A stretch of DNA of 5,472 nucleotides from JANYCD01 sp043738385. GTDB taxonomy: Bacteria; Pseudomonadota; Gammaproteobacteria; Burkholderiales; Rhodocyclaceae. This document shows, one piece after another, positions 1-5,472 of this stretch. The notes under the pieces were generated by a model. That model made no database searches, was not told the origin of the DNA, and saw only the letters and a list, made by a program, of their open reading frames with translations. Location: assembly GCA_043738385.1 (NCBI GenBank), contig JAYUGL010000142.1:1-5472 (forward strand), written 5' to 3'. The translations under genes and the position numbers were made by a program. The stretch's first letter is position 1. The number at the start of each line of letters is the position of its first letter.

Positions 1-18
1 GTTTTATCGCAAACGCGT

Positions 19-534
19 TCAGCGCTTCTGCCACATCGTCGCCGAGTTTTTTTTGAATAGCGCGCGCTTGGATGGGTCACCCTGTGGATGCGCGGTATCC
101 GGCGCGAGCTTTCGCCAACCATGGCGCGCCAGCATCCGGTAGAGCGTAGACAGTGCAATCTCTCGTCCCAGTGCATGCTCGAAGGCGGGTTTCACGCTCG
201 GTATCACCACCACGCCGCCGCTGACGGCCTCGACAAGCACTTCATCAATGAGTGCCGCCTCGCGCTCAAGGGTACTCACGGCACGATTGCGCAACGCCGA
301 CTTCGGCTTCCTGGTGGGGATTTCCCTGGCCTGTTCCCGTCGCCTGCGATTGCGCAGCTTGCAAGTCAAGCTTATTGATCGTCCGATGGCGAGCGCCGTA
401 TCCGCAAGACTTAAACCCAGCTCGAGCGGCAACAGTATCGCTTGTGCCTGGCGCAACTCAGCAGCGCTACGCGCCTTGGCTACCTGATCCCGCGCCCAAT
501 CCAACTCCCCCGCGCCGCCTGCGGTTCTGGCCAT
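19..534 (-). CDS. IS630-family transposase, N-terminal (helix-turn-helix) part, first frame
   Basis: This is the DNA-binding half of an IS630-family transposase, 171 residues in this frame. Residues about 25-65 form a first helix-turn-helix of the type found at the start of these enzymes (LPLELGLSLADTALAIGRS, then a basic stretch RNRRRR). Residues about 90-158 form a winged-helix part ending in the family hallmark LYRMLARHGWRKLAPDT followed by HPQGDP. The catalytic DDE domain is not in the window. Complete family members run to about 340-370 residues. The frame stops early at 19-21, but the -1 frame continues with LGDDVAEALNAFAIK to the edge. That matches the FKK-L-x-x-x-VAEAL pattern expected at this point, so the real product probably needs a -1 shift at the A run (47-54). 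The start at 534 is the first ATG of the frame and leaves 45 bases to the inferred element end. Confidence 0.85.
   Translation of the reverse strand: MARTAGGAGELDWARDQVAKARSAAELRQAQAILLPLELGLSLADTALAIGRSISLTCKLRNRRRREQAREIPTRKPKSALRNRAVSTLEREAALIDEVLVEAVSGGVVVIPSVKPAFEHALGREIALSTLYRMLARHGWRKLAPDTAHPQGDPSKRALFKKNSATMWQKR
46..54 (-). promoter_or_regulatory. Candidate -1 frameshift site (A8 run, A_AAA_AAC heptamer)
   Basis: On the minus strand the transposase codons TTC AAA AAA AAC contain eight consecutive A, and A AAA AAC is a classic -1 slippery heptamer in the correct phase. After the shift the reading frame stays open to the window edge and gives family-like sequence. Without it, translation ends nine codons later. 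Two-frame transposases are known in several IS families. Whether this is programmed slippage, transcriptional slippage, a decay mutation or a homopolymer sequencing error cannot be decided from the window alone. Confidence 0.55.
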
Positions 535-592
535 AGGACACCCCTGAAAGTAGTTAAAGGCACTATTATGGCACTTTCTATTGCGAATTTGA

Positions 593-894
593 ATAAGCTA
601 CTACGAAATTTGGTATCAAGGGCTGCAACGTTTGCTCGAACAGCACCGATTTGCTCATGCCGAAGAAATTGACCAGGGCCGGATGCTTCATCCGGCACGC
701 AGCGTCGCGCGCGTGCTCCTTGCAGGCAATGTGGCTGCCACTTTGGCGAAGGGTTGAACAACCGAACGTATTGCTGAAGCACCCCGCGCTTTACGGTGGG
801 CCAATCCGTACGGACGCGGAAAAACCGAGTCTCTCACCACACTCGGTTGCCTGGCTATATTCATGGTAAATGTGACCGACGCGGCGCGATTTAA
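593..894 (+). pseudogene. Nitrile hydratase beta-subunit fragment, decayed
   Basis: This is an internal relic of a nitrile hydratase (nitrile to amide) beta-subunit gene, found by reading across frames. Frame one (593-754) reads SYYEIWYQGLQRLLEQH, then AEEID-QGRMLHPA and VAATLAKG. Next comes an in-frame TGA (755-757) where the family has a sense codon, then TTERIAEAP. After a net +2 shift near 785-789 (an extra GC in CGCGC), frame two (790-891) reads FTVGQSVRTR, then HHTRLPGYIHGK, and stops at 892-894. The order SYYExW, linker ending TER-APxRF, VGxxVRxR, HTRLPxYxxGK is the beta-subunit signature. Both ends are missing: the N-terminal third at the IS630 boundary, and the C-terminal part (normally after RGxxG-V) where ccmE begins on the other strand. 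Intact beta subunits are about 215-230 residues. A fused thiocyanate hydrolase subunit is a related, less likely alternative. It cannot make a functional protein. Confidence 0.8.
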
Positions 895-922
895 TTGACT
901 CAAACAGGCATTGACATGTGCA

Positions 923-1411
923 TCATCTGAATTTTGGCGCTTGCGTGGTGACCGCTTTTTGTCCCGCGAACATACTGCCATCGATCGATTTACCGGCGTT
1001 TTTCAACGCTTCTACAGCCTCCGGCGGCATGTAATTTTCATCGTGTTTGGCTAGTACTTCTGCTGCACGAAATACGCCGTCTTGTCCGATCTTGCCTTGC
1101 GCCACCACGCCTTTGCCCTCCTTGAACAGGTCCGGGAGGATGCCTTTGTAGGTCACAGGAGTGGTTCTGGCAGTATCGGTTACGTCGAATGTCACCGTGA
1201 GCCCGTCGGGTTGACGCTTTAAGCTTCCGGCCGTCACCAGCCCGCCGATACGGAAGGTGCGACCTACCGGTGCCTTGTTTTCGGCGATCTCGGATGGTGT
1301 AAAGAAAAATACCATGTTCGAATTAAAGGCTCGCAAAACCAGCGTTACGGCAACGCCAATCACGCACAGTCCCAGTGCTATCCACATGAAGCGTCGATGT
1401 CGTGCCTTCAT
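923..1411 (-). CDS. ccmE: CcmE, periplasmic haem chaperone of cytochrome c maturation System I
   Basis: CcmE binds haem covalently in the periplasm after receiving it from CcmC, then passes it to the CcmF/H ligase for attachment to apocytochromes c. The protein has 162 residues, normal for the family. Residues 1-8 are basic, about 9-27 form the single N-terminal membrane anchor, and the rest is the OB-fold beta-barrel domain, with TFRIGGLV (52-59), VTFDVTD (73-79) and YKGILPDLFKEG (88-99). The haem-binding motif is intact: LAKHDENYMPPE, with haem-linking His123 and the usual Tyr127. The ATG overlaps the ccmD stop as ATGA, indicating translational coupling. An AGG lies about 12 bases upstream. 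Downstream there is no ccmF; the gene ends facing the nitrile hydratase relic. Confidence 0.97.
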   Translation of the reverse strand: MKARHRRFMWIALGLCVIGVAVTLVLRAFNSNMVFFFTPSEIAENKAPVGRTFRIGGLVTAGSLKRQPDGLTVTFDVTDTARTTPVTYKGILPDLFKEGKGVVAQGKIGQDGVFRAAEVLAKHDENYMPPEAVEALKNAGKSIDGSMFAGQKAVTTQAPKFR

Positions 1412-1587
1412 TGCCAGCGCCTATTTGCCTTGTCAGCCATCGGTTCTTCCTCGATCTCAGCATCGATACGTTTTCCGCGCAACCGCACCAACGCGATTTC
1501 CAGAATGATCGCGATCGCGAACGCACCGAATGAGCCCCAAATATAGAATGCACGTACATCCATCGAAAAAAATGCCGCCCAATTCAT
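1408..1587 (-). CDS. ccmD: CcmD, small membrane protein of cytochrome c maturation
   Basis: This small gene lies between ccmC and ccmE and encodes 59 residues. CcmD is a small single-span membrane protein that associates with CcmC and CcmE and helps release haem-loaded CcmE in the CcmABCD complex. The sequence starts MNWAAFFSMDVRAFYIWGSF. It has one hydrophobic segment (about residues 12-36, GAFAIAIILEIALV within it) and then a charged tail with RLRGKR and an acidic run EIEEE, which is the standard CcmD layout. The ATG at 1585-1587 overlaps the ccmC TGA (ATGA), and its own TGA overlaps the ccmE ATG. The call rests on position, length and topology, since the family is weakly conserved in sequence. 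Confidence 0.92.
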   Translation of the reverse strand: MNWAAFFSMDVRAFYIWGSFGAFAIAIILEIALVRLRGKRIDAEIEEEPMADKANRRWQ

Positions 1588-2351
1588 GATCCGACCACCG
1601 CTTTTGAGACAGACAGTTCGCCCGCAATCCGGGCCGCACCTAGGCCGTGCCCTCGAACGCGCTCCCGCTCACGAATGATGGCACGAACGCGCACCAGCGA
1701 AACCGCAATTGCGTACATCCAGCACGCAATAGCCATGGCCAGCATCGCCCACAGCATGATGGCTGCCATTTTCGGCGATGCCGTCACCGACACGGAGGCA
1801 CCCTGATGCAGCGTATTCCACCATTTCACGGAAAAATAAATGATCGGCACATTCACCGAACCGACAATGACCAGCAGCGCCCCGGCCTTGTCTGCACGTT
1901 TTTTATCCTCAATGGCGTTGATGAGCGCCAAGTAGCCAATGTAGAGAAACAACAGGATCAACGTAGAGGTCATGCGCGCGTCCCACGCCCAGTAGGTGCC
2001 CCAGGTGGGTCGGCCCCACAAGGCACCAGTCCACAGCGCGATGACCGTGAACATCGCGCCCGTCGGGGCCAGCGCTTCCATCATCATCGCCGAAAGCCGT
2101 GCATTGAAGCTGAGCGCCATCACGCCATACATCGCCATCACCAGATAAATGAACATTGCCATCCAGGCGGTCGGCACATGAATGAAGATGATGCGGTAAA
2201 CCTCACCTTGCTGAAAGTCTTCGGGTGCCGCGAACAAACCCAGATAAAGCCCAATGACGCCGAAGATCGCGGCCAACGCGGCAAACCATGGCACCAGCTT
2301 GCCGGCCAACGGGTAAAACGCGGGAGGGGACGAATATTTGAATAGGTTCAC
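1584..2351 (-). CDS. ccmC: CcmC, haem-handling membrane protein of cytochrome c maturation
   Basis: CcmC loads haem onto CcmE at the outer face of the inner membrane. The protein has 255 residues, near the usual 240-260, with six predicted membrane spans (roughly 22-44, 52-80, 95-112, 128-147, 155-175, 196-222). The periplasmic tryptophan-rich motif is present as WGTYWAWD (117-124). The two haem-ligand histidines expected in flanking loops are His58 (in FIHVPTAW) and His182 (in WWNTLHQGAS). The start is GTG at 2349-2351, chosen because NLFKYSSPPAFYPLAGKL matches the normal CcmC N-terminus and it follows the ccmB remnant stop by four bases. No strong Shine-Dalgarno is visible, suggesting re-initiation from the upstream frame. 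The C-terminal tail after about residue 230 is basic and then variable. Nothing argues against function. Confidence 0.97.
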   Translation of the reverse strand: MNLFKYSSPPAFYPLAGKLVPWFAALAAIFGVIGLYLGLFAAPEDFQQGEVYRIIFIHVPTAWMAMFIYLVMAMYGVMALSFNARLSAMMMEALAPTGAMFTVIALWTGALWGRPTWGTYWAWDARMTSTLILLFLYIGYLALINAIEDKKRADKAGALLVIVGSVNVPIIYFSVKWWNTLHQGASVSVTASPKMAAIMLWAMLAMAIACWMYAIAVSLVRVRAIIRERERVRGHGLGAARIAGELSVSKAVVGS

Positions 2352-2355
2352 AACG

Positions 2356-2607
2356 TCAATCCAGAGAATTTTTCACAGCCACCGCAACGGCAAAGGGCAC
2401 AACCAACCCACCAAGCAGCAATATTGCGCCTGACAGCGACAAATTCGCCGAAACAGCGATGCCCACCGTCGCCTGTTCGACCGCGCCAGCACCAAAGATG
2501 AGCACCGAGTAAAGCGGGCTCGCCAGGACCGACGAAGCCGAGAGCGTCAGGCAACACGCAAGCAAACGCACAATTGTCGAGCACCCGTGAGACCCGAGCT
2601 TAGGCAT
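2356..2607 (-). pseudogene. ccmB: ccmB remnant, C-terminal end only
   Basis: This is an open frame of 83 residues whose second half is the C-terminus of CcmB, the membrane partner of the CcmA ATPase. Residues 31-44 read PLYSVLIFGAGAVE, matching the conserved LPLYxPVLIFGAGAV of CcmB. The end reads PFAVAVAVKNSL (71-82), matching the usual PFAxAxALRxSL tail, and the stop lies four bases before ccmC, where ccmB normally sits. Full CcmB has about 220 residues, so roughly the first two thirds are absent. Residues 1-20 do not resemble CcmB. Homology fades at about residue 20-30, near a 10-base repeat at 2571-2580 that is also present at 2679-2688. An ATG with a GAGAG upstream exists, so a short two-helix peptide might still be made, but it lacks the CcmA-contacting region. 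Called a pseudogene on length. Confidence 0.75.
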
Positions 2608-2678
2608 CTCAAGCTCTCTCTTGCCTGATCCGAGTTGATTGCGTGCAAGTTCTCACACAGCAATTCTGATACGTTCAC

Positions 2679-2688
2679 CAATTGTCGA
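2679..2688. repeat. 10-base direct repeat, copy 1 of 2 (other copy 2571-2580)
   Basis: CAATTGTCGA occurs here and again at 2571-2580, 108 bases apart, exactly 36 codons. On the minus strand both copies fall in the same reading phase (S-T-I), preceded by a CTCAC eight to nine bases upstream. The second copy lies where CcmB-like sequence begins to be lost. A short homology of this kind could mark a deletion or duplication breakpoint, but chance is not excluded. Confidence 0.4.
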
Positions 2689-2710
2689 TTTGATGTGAGT
2701 CAACTGTTGG

Positions 2711-2770
2711 CACAGTAGTTTGCCCACGGGTGTCAGAATGCATCTGTAGGGTTGTGGGCAAACACTGGTG
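2711..2770. repeat. Long interrupted inverted repeat with nested hairpin
   Basis: GTTTGCCCAC (2718-2727) is perfectly repeated in inverse at 2754-2763. The stem extends outward by AGT/ACT (2714-2716 with 2764-2766) and CAC/GTG (2711-2713 with 2768-2770), with a single-base bulge on each side. Inside the 26-base loop a second small inverted repeat, CAGA/TCTG, flanks ATGCA (2734-2746). There is no T-run on either side, so it is not a canonical intrinsic terminator. It could act as a transcript-end or stabilising structure between the cytochrome and ccm genes, be a REP- or MITE-like unit, or be an operator. Confidence 0.6.
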
Positions 2771-3014
2771 TTACCGCGCCATCTGAATGATCCGCTTCCC
2801 CCTTGGCAGCCTATTTTGAAGTCTGCGGCGGCGCTGAACAACGCGGCGCGGACCTCGGATTGGCGTAGCGCGAAACGCTGAAGCATTGGCCGCCAAACTG
2901 ATTGGGGCATTGGCAGCCACGCCTTGGCATCGCGGGGACATATGACAAGAATTTTGCCCTCAGCACTATCGCCCCCGGCGCGGCTTGCGGAAATTTACTG
3001 GCGCTGGCCGACGT

Positions 3015-4787
3015 CTACGGATAGCTTTTAGGCTCGTGATTCACGCCATGACATTGCAGATAGCACTGACCACGGCCGGCACCGAGCGAGATATATTCAA
3101 GGCGACGCTGGCTGCTGGACGGCGTCACGACGGCTTTGCCGCTACGATCGCGCAGCATGAAATCGACCAGATGGGCATTCTGCCGCGAGCCGTGGGCATC
3201 GTGACAGGCGGCGCACGGTACCTGCTTCTCGGCAACGTGCCTCTTGTGCGGGAAGGTGCCGGCCTGATCGTTCAGGAGGAAGTTGCGGTTGTGACACTGG
3301 TAACACAGCGCAAAATTCTGGTACGACTCCATGGTCGGGTCGTTGGTCTCGTATTGCCATCCCAGTATCGGCTCATAGCGCGAACCATGCGGCCCGCGCG
3401 GGCTTGTGCCACCCGGCGTCGAATCGTCGTTGGTATGGCAACTGCTGCAGGTGATTACGCTGGAAGCGGTGTATCCCGGCTCCAGCCCAAGAATGGCCGG
3501 GTTCATTCCCGATGTCGCCACCGGATGATAGGACAGGTTGCCCGGCTGAATCTTGACGCGGATGTTGCGGGTGCCGCTTTGGCGCGTGATGCCCGGCGTG
3601 CTCGGCTCCCGTAATCCGTGGCATTTAGCGCAGACCTCATGTTCAAAATTCGCTTCGGTGATCGATGCGCCGCTGAGAGTGACACCGGACACGCCTCGCA
3701 AACGCCCGGAAACGGCGGGCGGAGCGCCCGGTGTCGTGGTCGCCGCGTGAGGATTGTGGCAATCCGTGCAGCCGACGTGCCGTGGCATCGTCAGCGCATT
3801 TTCCCTGGGGTCATGGCTTCCCTGATTGATTTCGATCGGATGGTGCAACGGCTTCTGGAATTCCAGCTCGACGTTCTTCGATGCCACCGTGCCGCTGTGG
3901 CAGACGGTGCAGGTCACGGACTCCGTCGCCTGTGCGAGCAACCGCTGCGGCTGCCCGGCAGCGTGCGGACGATGGCAACTTTGACAGGCGTTCTGCGCGA
4001 CCGTCGGGGGGGCGCCATCGACCCATGGGTTGGTGCCGGTGCCGTTCCAGGTGGCGGTCGCCGTGGCGTGCACAGAACCGCTCCAGTTGCGCGGCCGATG
4101 GCAGGCAACACAAAGCGCCCCCGAAAGGTTATCCATGCGCAAAAACTTCGGTTGCCGGTCATCGTGGGGATCGTGGCAACTGGTGCATTGCATTTGCCCC
4201 CGGTCATCCAGACGAATGGCGCGCGGCAGCGTCTTGGGGTCGGCCAGGTCGCCGCGTTTGAGTGCGAGCGCGCTGTCGTACGTGAAAGATACCGGATGAT
4301 CTGCGGTCAGGTTGGTGCCGAGTAAACTGCCGCCGGCCAACGCGCCCATCGAAAGCGACCCGCCCTTCGGCGGCACCCGCAGATTGCCGAGCGCCAGTAT
4401 GCCGTCGTGACAGGACAGGCAAAAACGCGAACTCCCGGTGGGCTGATCCGGCGTCGCCTGTAGGGTACTGCTCGCGTAGATCTGATACGTGACCGGGGGC
4501 AATTCGCGGTTCCATAGGCCGCGAGTCGCTTTGGCGTTGTGCTGCGTATGGCAGAAAATGCAGGTGCCCTGCGCCTCTGTGGTGTGCAGGGTGCCAGGGC
4601 CGCTGACGCTAAGATTGTGTTTGGTGCGCGCGATCTGGGTCTGGGCGTGAGTCGGTGTGGACGTGGCCAGGAGCGCACCCATGACCAGCAGCAGCGTGGC
4701 GAGGGCCCCTGCCATCTGGGTGGTGCGTTCACCGCCGCGAGCGACCGCATGGGGGCGCGTTTGCCGGTTATGTGTCAATAGCGTCAT
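3015..4787 (-). CDS. Exported multihaem c-type cytochrome (doubled-CXXCH type, 11-12 haems)
   Basis: This is a 590-residue secreted multihaem cytochrome c, presumably an electron carrier in the periplasm or at the cell surface. The signal peptide has a basic n-region (1-24), a hydrophobic core (about 25-41, LATLLLVMGALLA) and a likely cut after THA48. CXXCH haem sites start at C76, C123, C201, C226, C268, C293, C340, C386, C447, C495 and C525. A final C-Y-L-Q-C-H at 575-580 is a CX3CH variant. Several sites have the CTSCHDPH, CTDCHNPHA or CAACHDAHG form of the doubled-CXXCH superfamily, in which sites come in pairs and a following His can serve as a distal ligand. It lacks MtrA/MtoA length and spacing, so I do not assign it there. 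The ATG overlaps the stop of the NHL gene (ATGA). Met25 is a possible alternative start giving a shorter signal peptide. Haem attachment depends on the Ccm pathway, part of which lies downstream. Confidence 0.95.
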   Translation of the reverse strand: MTLLTHNRQTRPHAVARGGERTTQMAGALATLLLVMGALLATSTPTHAQTQIARTKHNLSVSGPGTLHTTEAQGTCIFCHTQHNAKATRGLWNRELPPVTYQIYASSTLQATPDQPTGSSRFCLSCHDGILALGNLRVPPKGGSLSMGALAGGSLLGTNLTADHPVSFTYDSALALKRGDLADPKTLPRAIRLDDRGQMQCTSCHDPHDDRQPKFLRMDNLSGALCVACHRPRNWSGSVHATATATWNGTGTNPWVDGAPPTVAQNACQSCHRPHAAGQPQRLLAQATESVTCTVCHSGTVASKNVELEFQKPLHHPIEINQGSHDPRENALTMPRHVGCTDCHNPHAATTTPGAPPAVSGRLRGVSGVTLSGASITEANFEHEVCAKCHGLREPSTPGITRQSGTRNIRVKIQPGNLSYHPVATSGMNPAILGLEPGYTASSVITCSSCHTNDDSTPGGTSPRGPHGSRYEPILGWQYETNDPTMESYQNFALCYQCHNRNFLLNDQAGTFPHKRHVAEKQVPCAACHDAHGSRQNAHLVDFMLRDRSGKAVVTPSSSQRRLEYISLGAGRGQCYLQCHGVNHEPKSYP

Positions 4788-5472
4788 TTGGCGGACTCGG
4801 TGTGTGCCTCGGCAACGCCGGCAAATACCTGCACCCGCCGGTTATAGGCGTCTGCGACGAAGATCTGGTCTTGCGCATTGATGAAAAGACCGCCGGGTAG
4901 CCAGAATTGCCCGGCCTGCCTGCCCTGCTCGCCGAAGCCGAGCAGGAAGGTTCCGTCGCGCTCAAAGATCTGCACAGCGTCGAACAGCGCGTCGACGATG
5001 TAGATGTGCCCGGCGCTGTCGACGCCCACACCCTTGGGCGCGGCGAGATCGCCCGAACCATCGCCATTGTGGCCCAGCTTCCAGAGAAATGGGCCGTGCG
5101 CATCGAATGCCTGGATGCGGAAATTGAGCGCGTCTGTGACCAGCAACGTTCCGTTTCGCTCCAGCGCCAGATGAGTCGGATAATTGAATTCGCCGTCCCT
5201 GGTTCCGGCCCGGCCCAGGGTTTCCAGCAGTTCGCCCTCGGCGCTGTACACGGTGACCTGATGCCCGACCGAATCGGCGACGTACAGCCGTGCGTTTTTC
5301 GCATCGAAGGCCAATGCGGCCGGCCGCTGCAGGATGTCTCCCGAAATGGTCTGAATGAGCTTGCCCTGCGGGTCCACCAGCAGCACTTTTTTCAGCGCCG
5401 AATCCGCGACATACACCGCGCCGTCGGCGCGAACCGCGACCGCGACCGGAGAGACGAAGCGCTCGCCGCCGA
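4784..5472 (-). CDS. NHL-repeat beta-propeller protein, partial (N-terminus beyond right edge)
   Basis: At least 228 codons are open from the right edge to the stop at 4784-4786. A GTG at 5414-5416 could be taken as a start, but the same frame continues upstream with GGERFVSPVAVAVRADGA, which is NHL-type sequence, so the gene is cut by the edge. Five NHL blade strands are visible in order: VYVADSA, LYVADSV, LLVTDAL, IYIVDAL and IFVADAY. Each is followed by a V/I-Q-V/I-F-type strand, with inter-blade loops such as GxxGxGxGxLxxPxGVxVD. This is the six-bladed propeller fold seen in NHL proteins, which usually serves as a binding scaffold. The short tail after the last blade (AEAHTESAK) is polar. 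Translational overlap with the multihaem cytochrome suggests it works with it, perhaps as a periplasmic or surface partner in electron transfer. The partner role is inference, and any signal peptide is outside the window. Confidence 0.93.
   Translation of the reverse strand, partial: GGERFVSPVAVAVRADGAVYVADSALKKVLLVDPQGKLIQTISGDILQRPAALAFDAKNARLYVADSVGHQVTVYSAEGELLETLGRAGTRDGEFNYPTHLALERNGTLLVTDALNFRIQAFDAHGPFLWKLGHNGDGSGDLAAPKGVGVDSAGHIYIVDALFDAVQIFERDGTFLLGFGEQGRQAGQFWLPGGLFINAQDQIFVADAYNRRVQVFAGVAEAHTESAK

Larger units (their letters stand above)
1..580 (-). mobile_element. IS630-family insertion sequence, partial (5' end of the transposase side)
   Basis: This is the transposase-start end of an IS630-family element; the rest lies beyond the left edge. 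Seen: a transposase reading frame ending upstream at 534, then a 45-base leader with repeats typical of an IS end. GGCACT occurs twice in direct orientation (559-564 and 570-575, 11 bases apart), and GAAAGT (546-551) is inverted against ACTTTC (573-578). Family knowledge: IS630/Tc1-type elements insert at a TA dinucleotide and duplicate it. The TA at 579-580, just outside the repeats, is a plausible boundary. A nitrile hydratase fragment starts only 13 bases further on, consistent with insertion into that gene. The exact end is inferred, because the opposite terminal repeat is not in the window. Confidence 0.7.
2608..3014 (-). other. Gene-poor gap between the multihaem cytochrome and the ccm remnant
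   Basis: About 400 bases hold no gene I can recognise. One minus-strand frame of 85 codons (2653-2910) is open. It contains CILTPVGKLLCQQLTHI, which loosely resembles the LTPAG-x-x-LL stretch after the helix-turn-helix of LysR-type regulators, but nothing else supports that. There is no trace of ccmA (no Walker A motif in any frame) or of the missing part of ccmB. No U-rich tail follows any hairpin, so a standard terminator after the cytochrome gene is not visible. The gap holds the inverted repeat at 2711-2770 and one copy of the CAATTGTCGA repeat. Confidence 0.5.

Noticed and set aside
720..745. A CxxCxCH-like reading (CRQCGCH) in the left part, suggesting a cytochrome fragment
   Set aside because: It is in a third frame of the nitrile hydratase relic and has no supporting context.
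1647..2345. Plus-strand frame of 232 codons opposite ccmC
   Set aside because: Histidine- and arginine-rich shadow of the clearly identified ccmC gene.
2348..2584. Overlapping minus-strand frame containing LPDALGFVGPG, which slightly resembles the CcmB stretch LGTPTLGFLGAPG
   Set aside because: The other frame carries the much stronger LIFGAGAVE and C-terminal CcmB match through to the ccmC junction. The resemblance is short and could be chance, though a frameshift within the decaying ccmB cannot be fully excluded.
2711..2770. Inverted repeat as an integron attC site or an intrinsic terminator
   Set aside because: The conserved attC core boxes are not present in the right arrangement, and no T-run follows the stem on either strand.
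2653..2910. 85-codon minus-strand frame as a possible LysR-type regulator fragment
   Set aside because: Only a short LTPVGKLL-like stretch fits. There is no helix-turn-helix before it and no effector domain, so no function is assigned.
2985..4325. Two long plus-strand frames (2985-3614 and 3618-4325) opposite the cytochrome gene
   Set aside because: They are antisense to a gene with eleven CXXCH motifs and a signal peptide. Their composition is arginine/glycine/alanine-rich shadow coding typical of GC-rich DNA, with no recognisable domain.
4784..5416. GTG at 5414-5416 as the true start of the NHL gene
   Set aside because: The frame is open to the window edge with continuing NHL-type sequence, and the GTG encodes the Val of a blade strand.

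Overview
The window looks like chromosomal DNA from a Gram-negative proteobacterium, most likely a betaproteobacterium. This rests on the GC-rich coding regions, a System I (Ccm) cytochrome c maturation cluster in the order B-C-D-E, a periplasmic multihaem c-type cytochrome, and a nitrile hydratase relic of proteobacterial type. The taxonomic call is inference from gene content and not from a marker gene. All intact genes lie on the minus strand, so transcription runs from the right edge to the left.

Right part (about 3015-5472): a two-gene unit. An NHL-repeat beta-propeller protein, cut off by the right edge, overlaps by ATGA with a 590-residue exported multihaem cytochrome. The cytochrome has eleven CXXCH motifs plus one C-terminal CX3CH. 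The pair looks like part of a periplasmic or extracellular electron-transfer locus.

Middle (2608-3014): about 400 bases with no gene I can recognise. It holds a long interrupted inverted repeat (2711-2770) and one copy of a 10-base direct repeat whose second copy lies inside the ccmB remnant.

Centre-left (923-2607): a truncated ccm cluster made of a C-terminal ccmB remnant followed by intact, tightly packed ccmC, ccmD and ccmE. The two internal junctions are ATGA overlaps. ccmA and the ccmB N-terminus are missing upstream, and ccmF, ccmG and ccmH are missing downstream. The haem-handling module (CcmC, CcmD, CcmE) is what survives, so a full set elsewhere in the genome is likely if c-type cytochromes are made.

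Left part (1-922): the 5' half of an IS630-family transposase on the minus strand, with a -1 frameshift at an eight-base A run. Its likely terminal repeat lies near 546-580. Directly beyond it, on the plus strand, is a decayed internal fragment of a nitrile hydratase beta-subunit gene (593-894), visible only when two frames and an in-frame stop are joined. It seems to be trapped between the insertion sequence and the cut end of the ccm cluster. The region therefore reads as a rearrangement scar beside a functional cytochrome locus.
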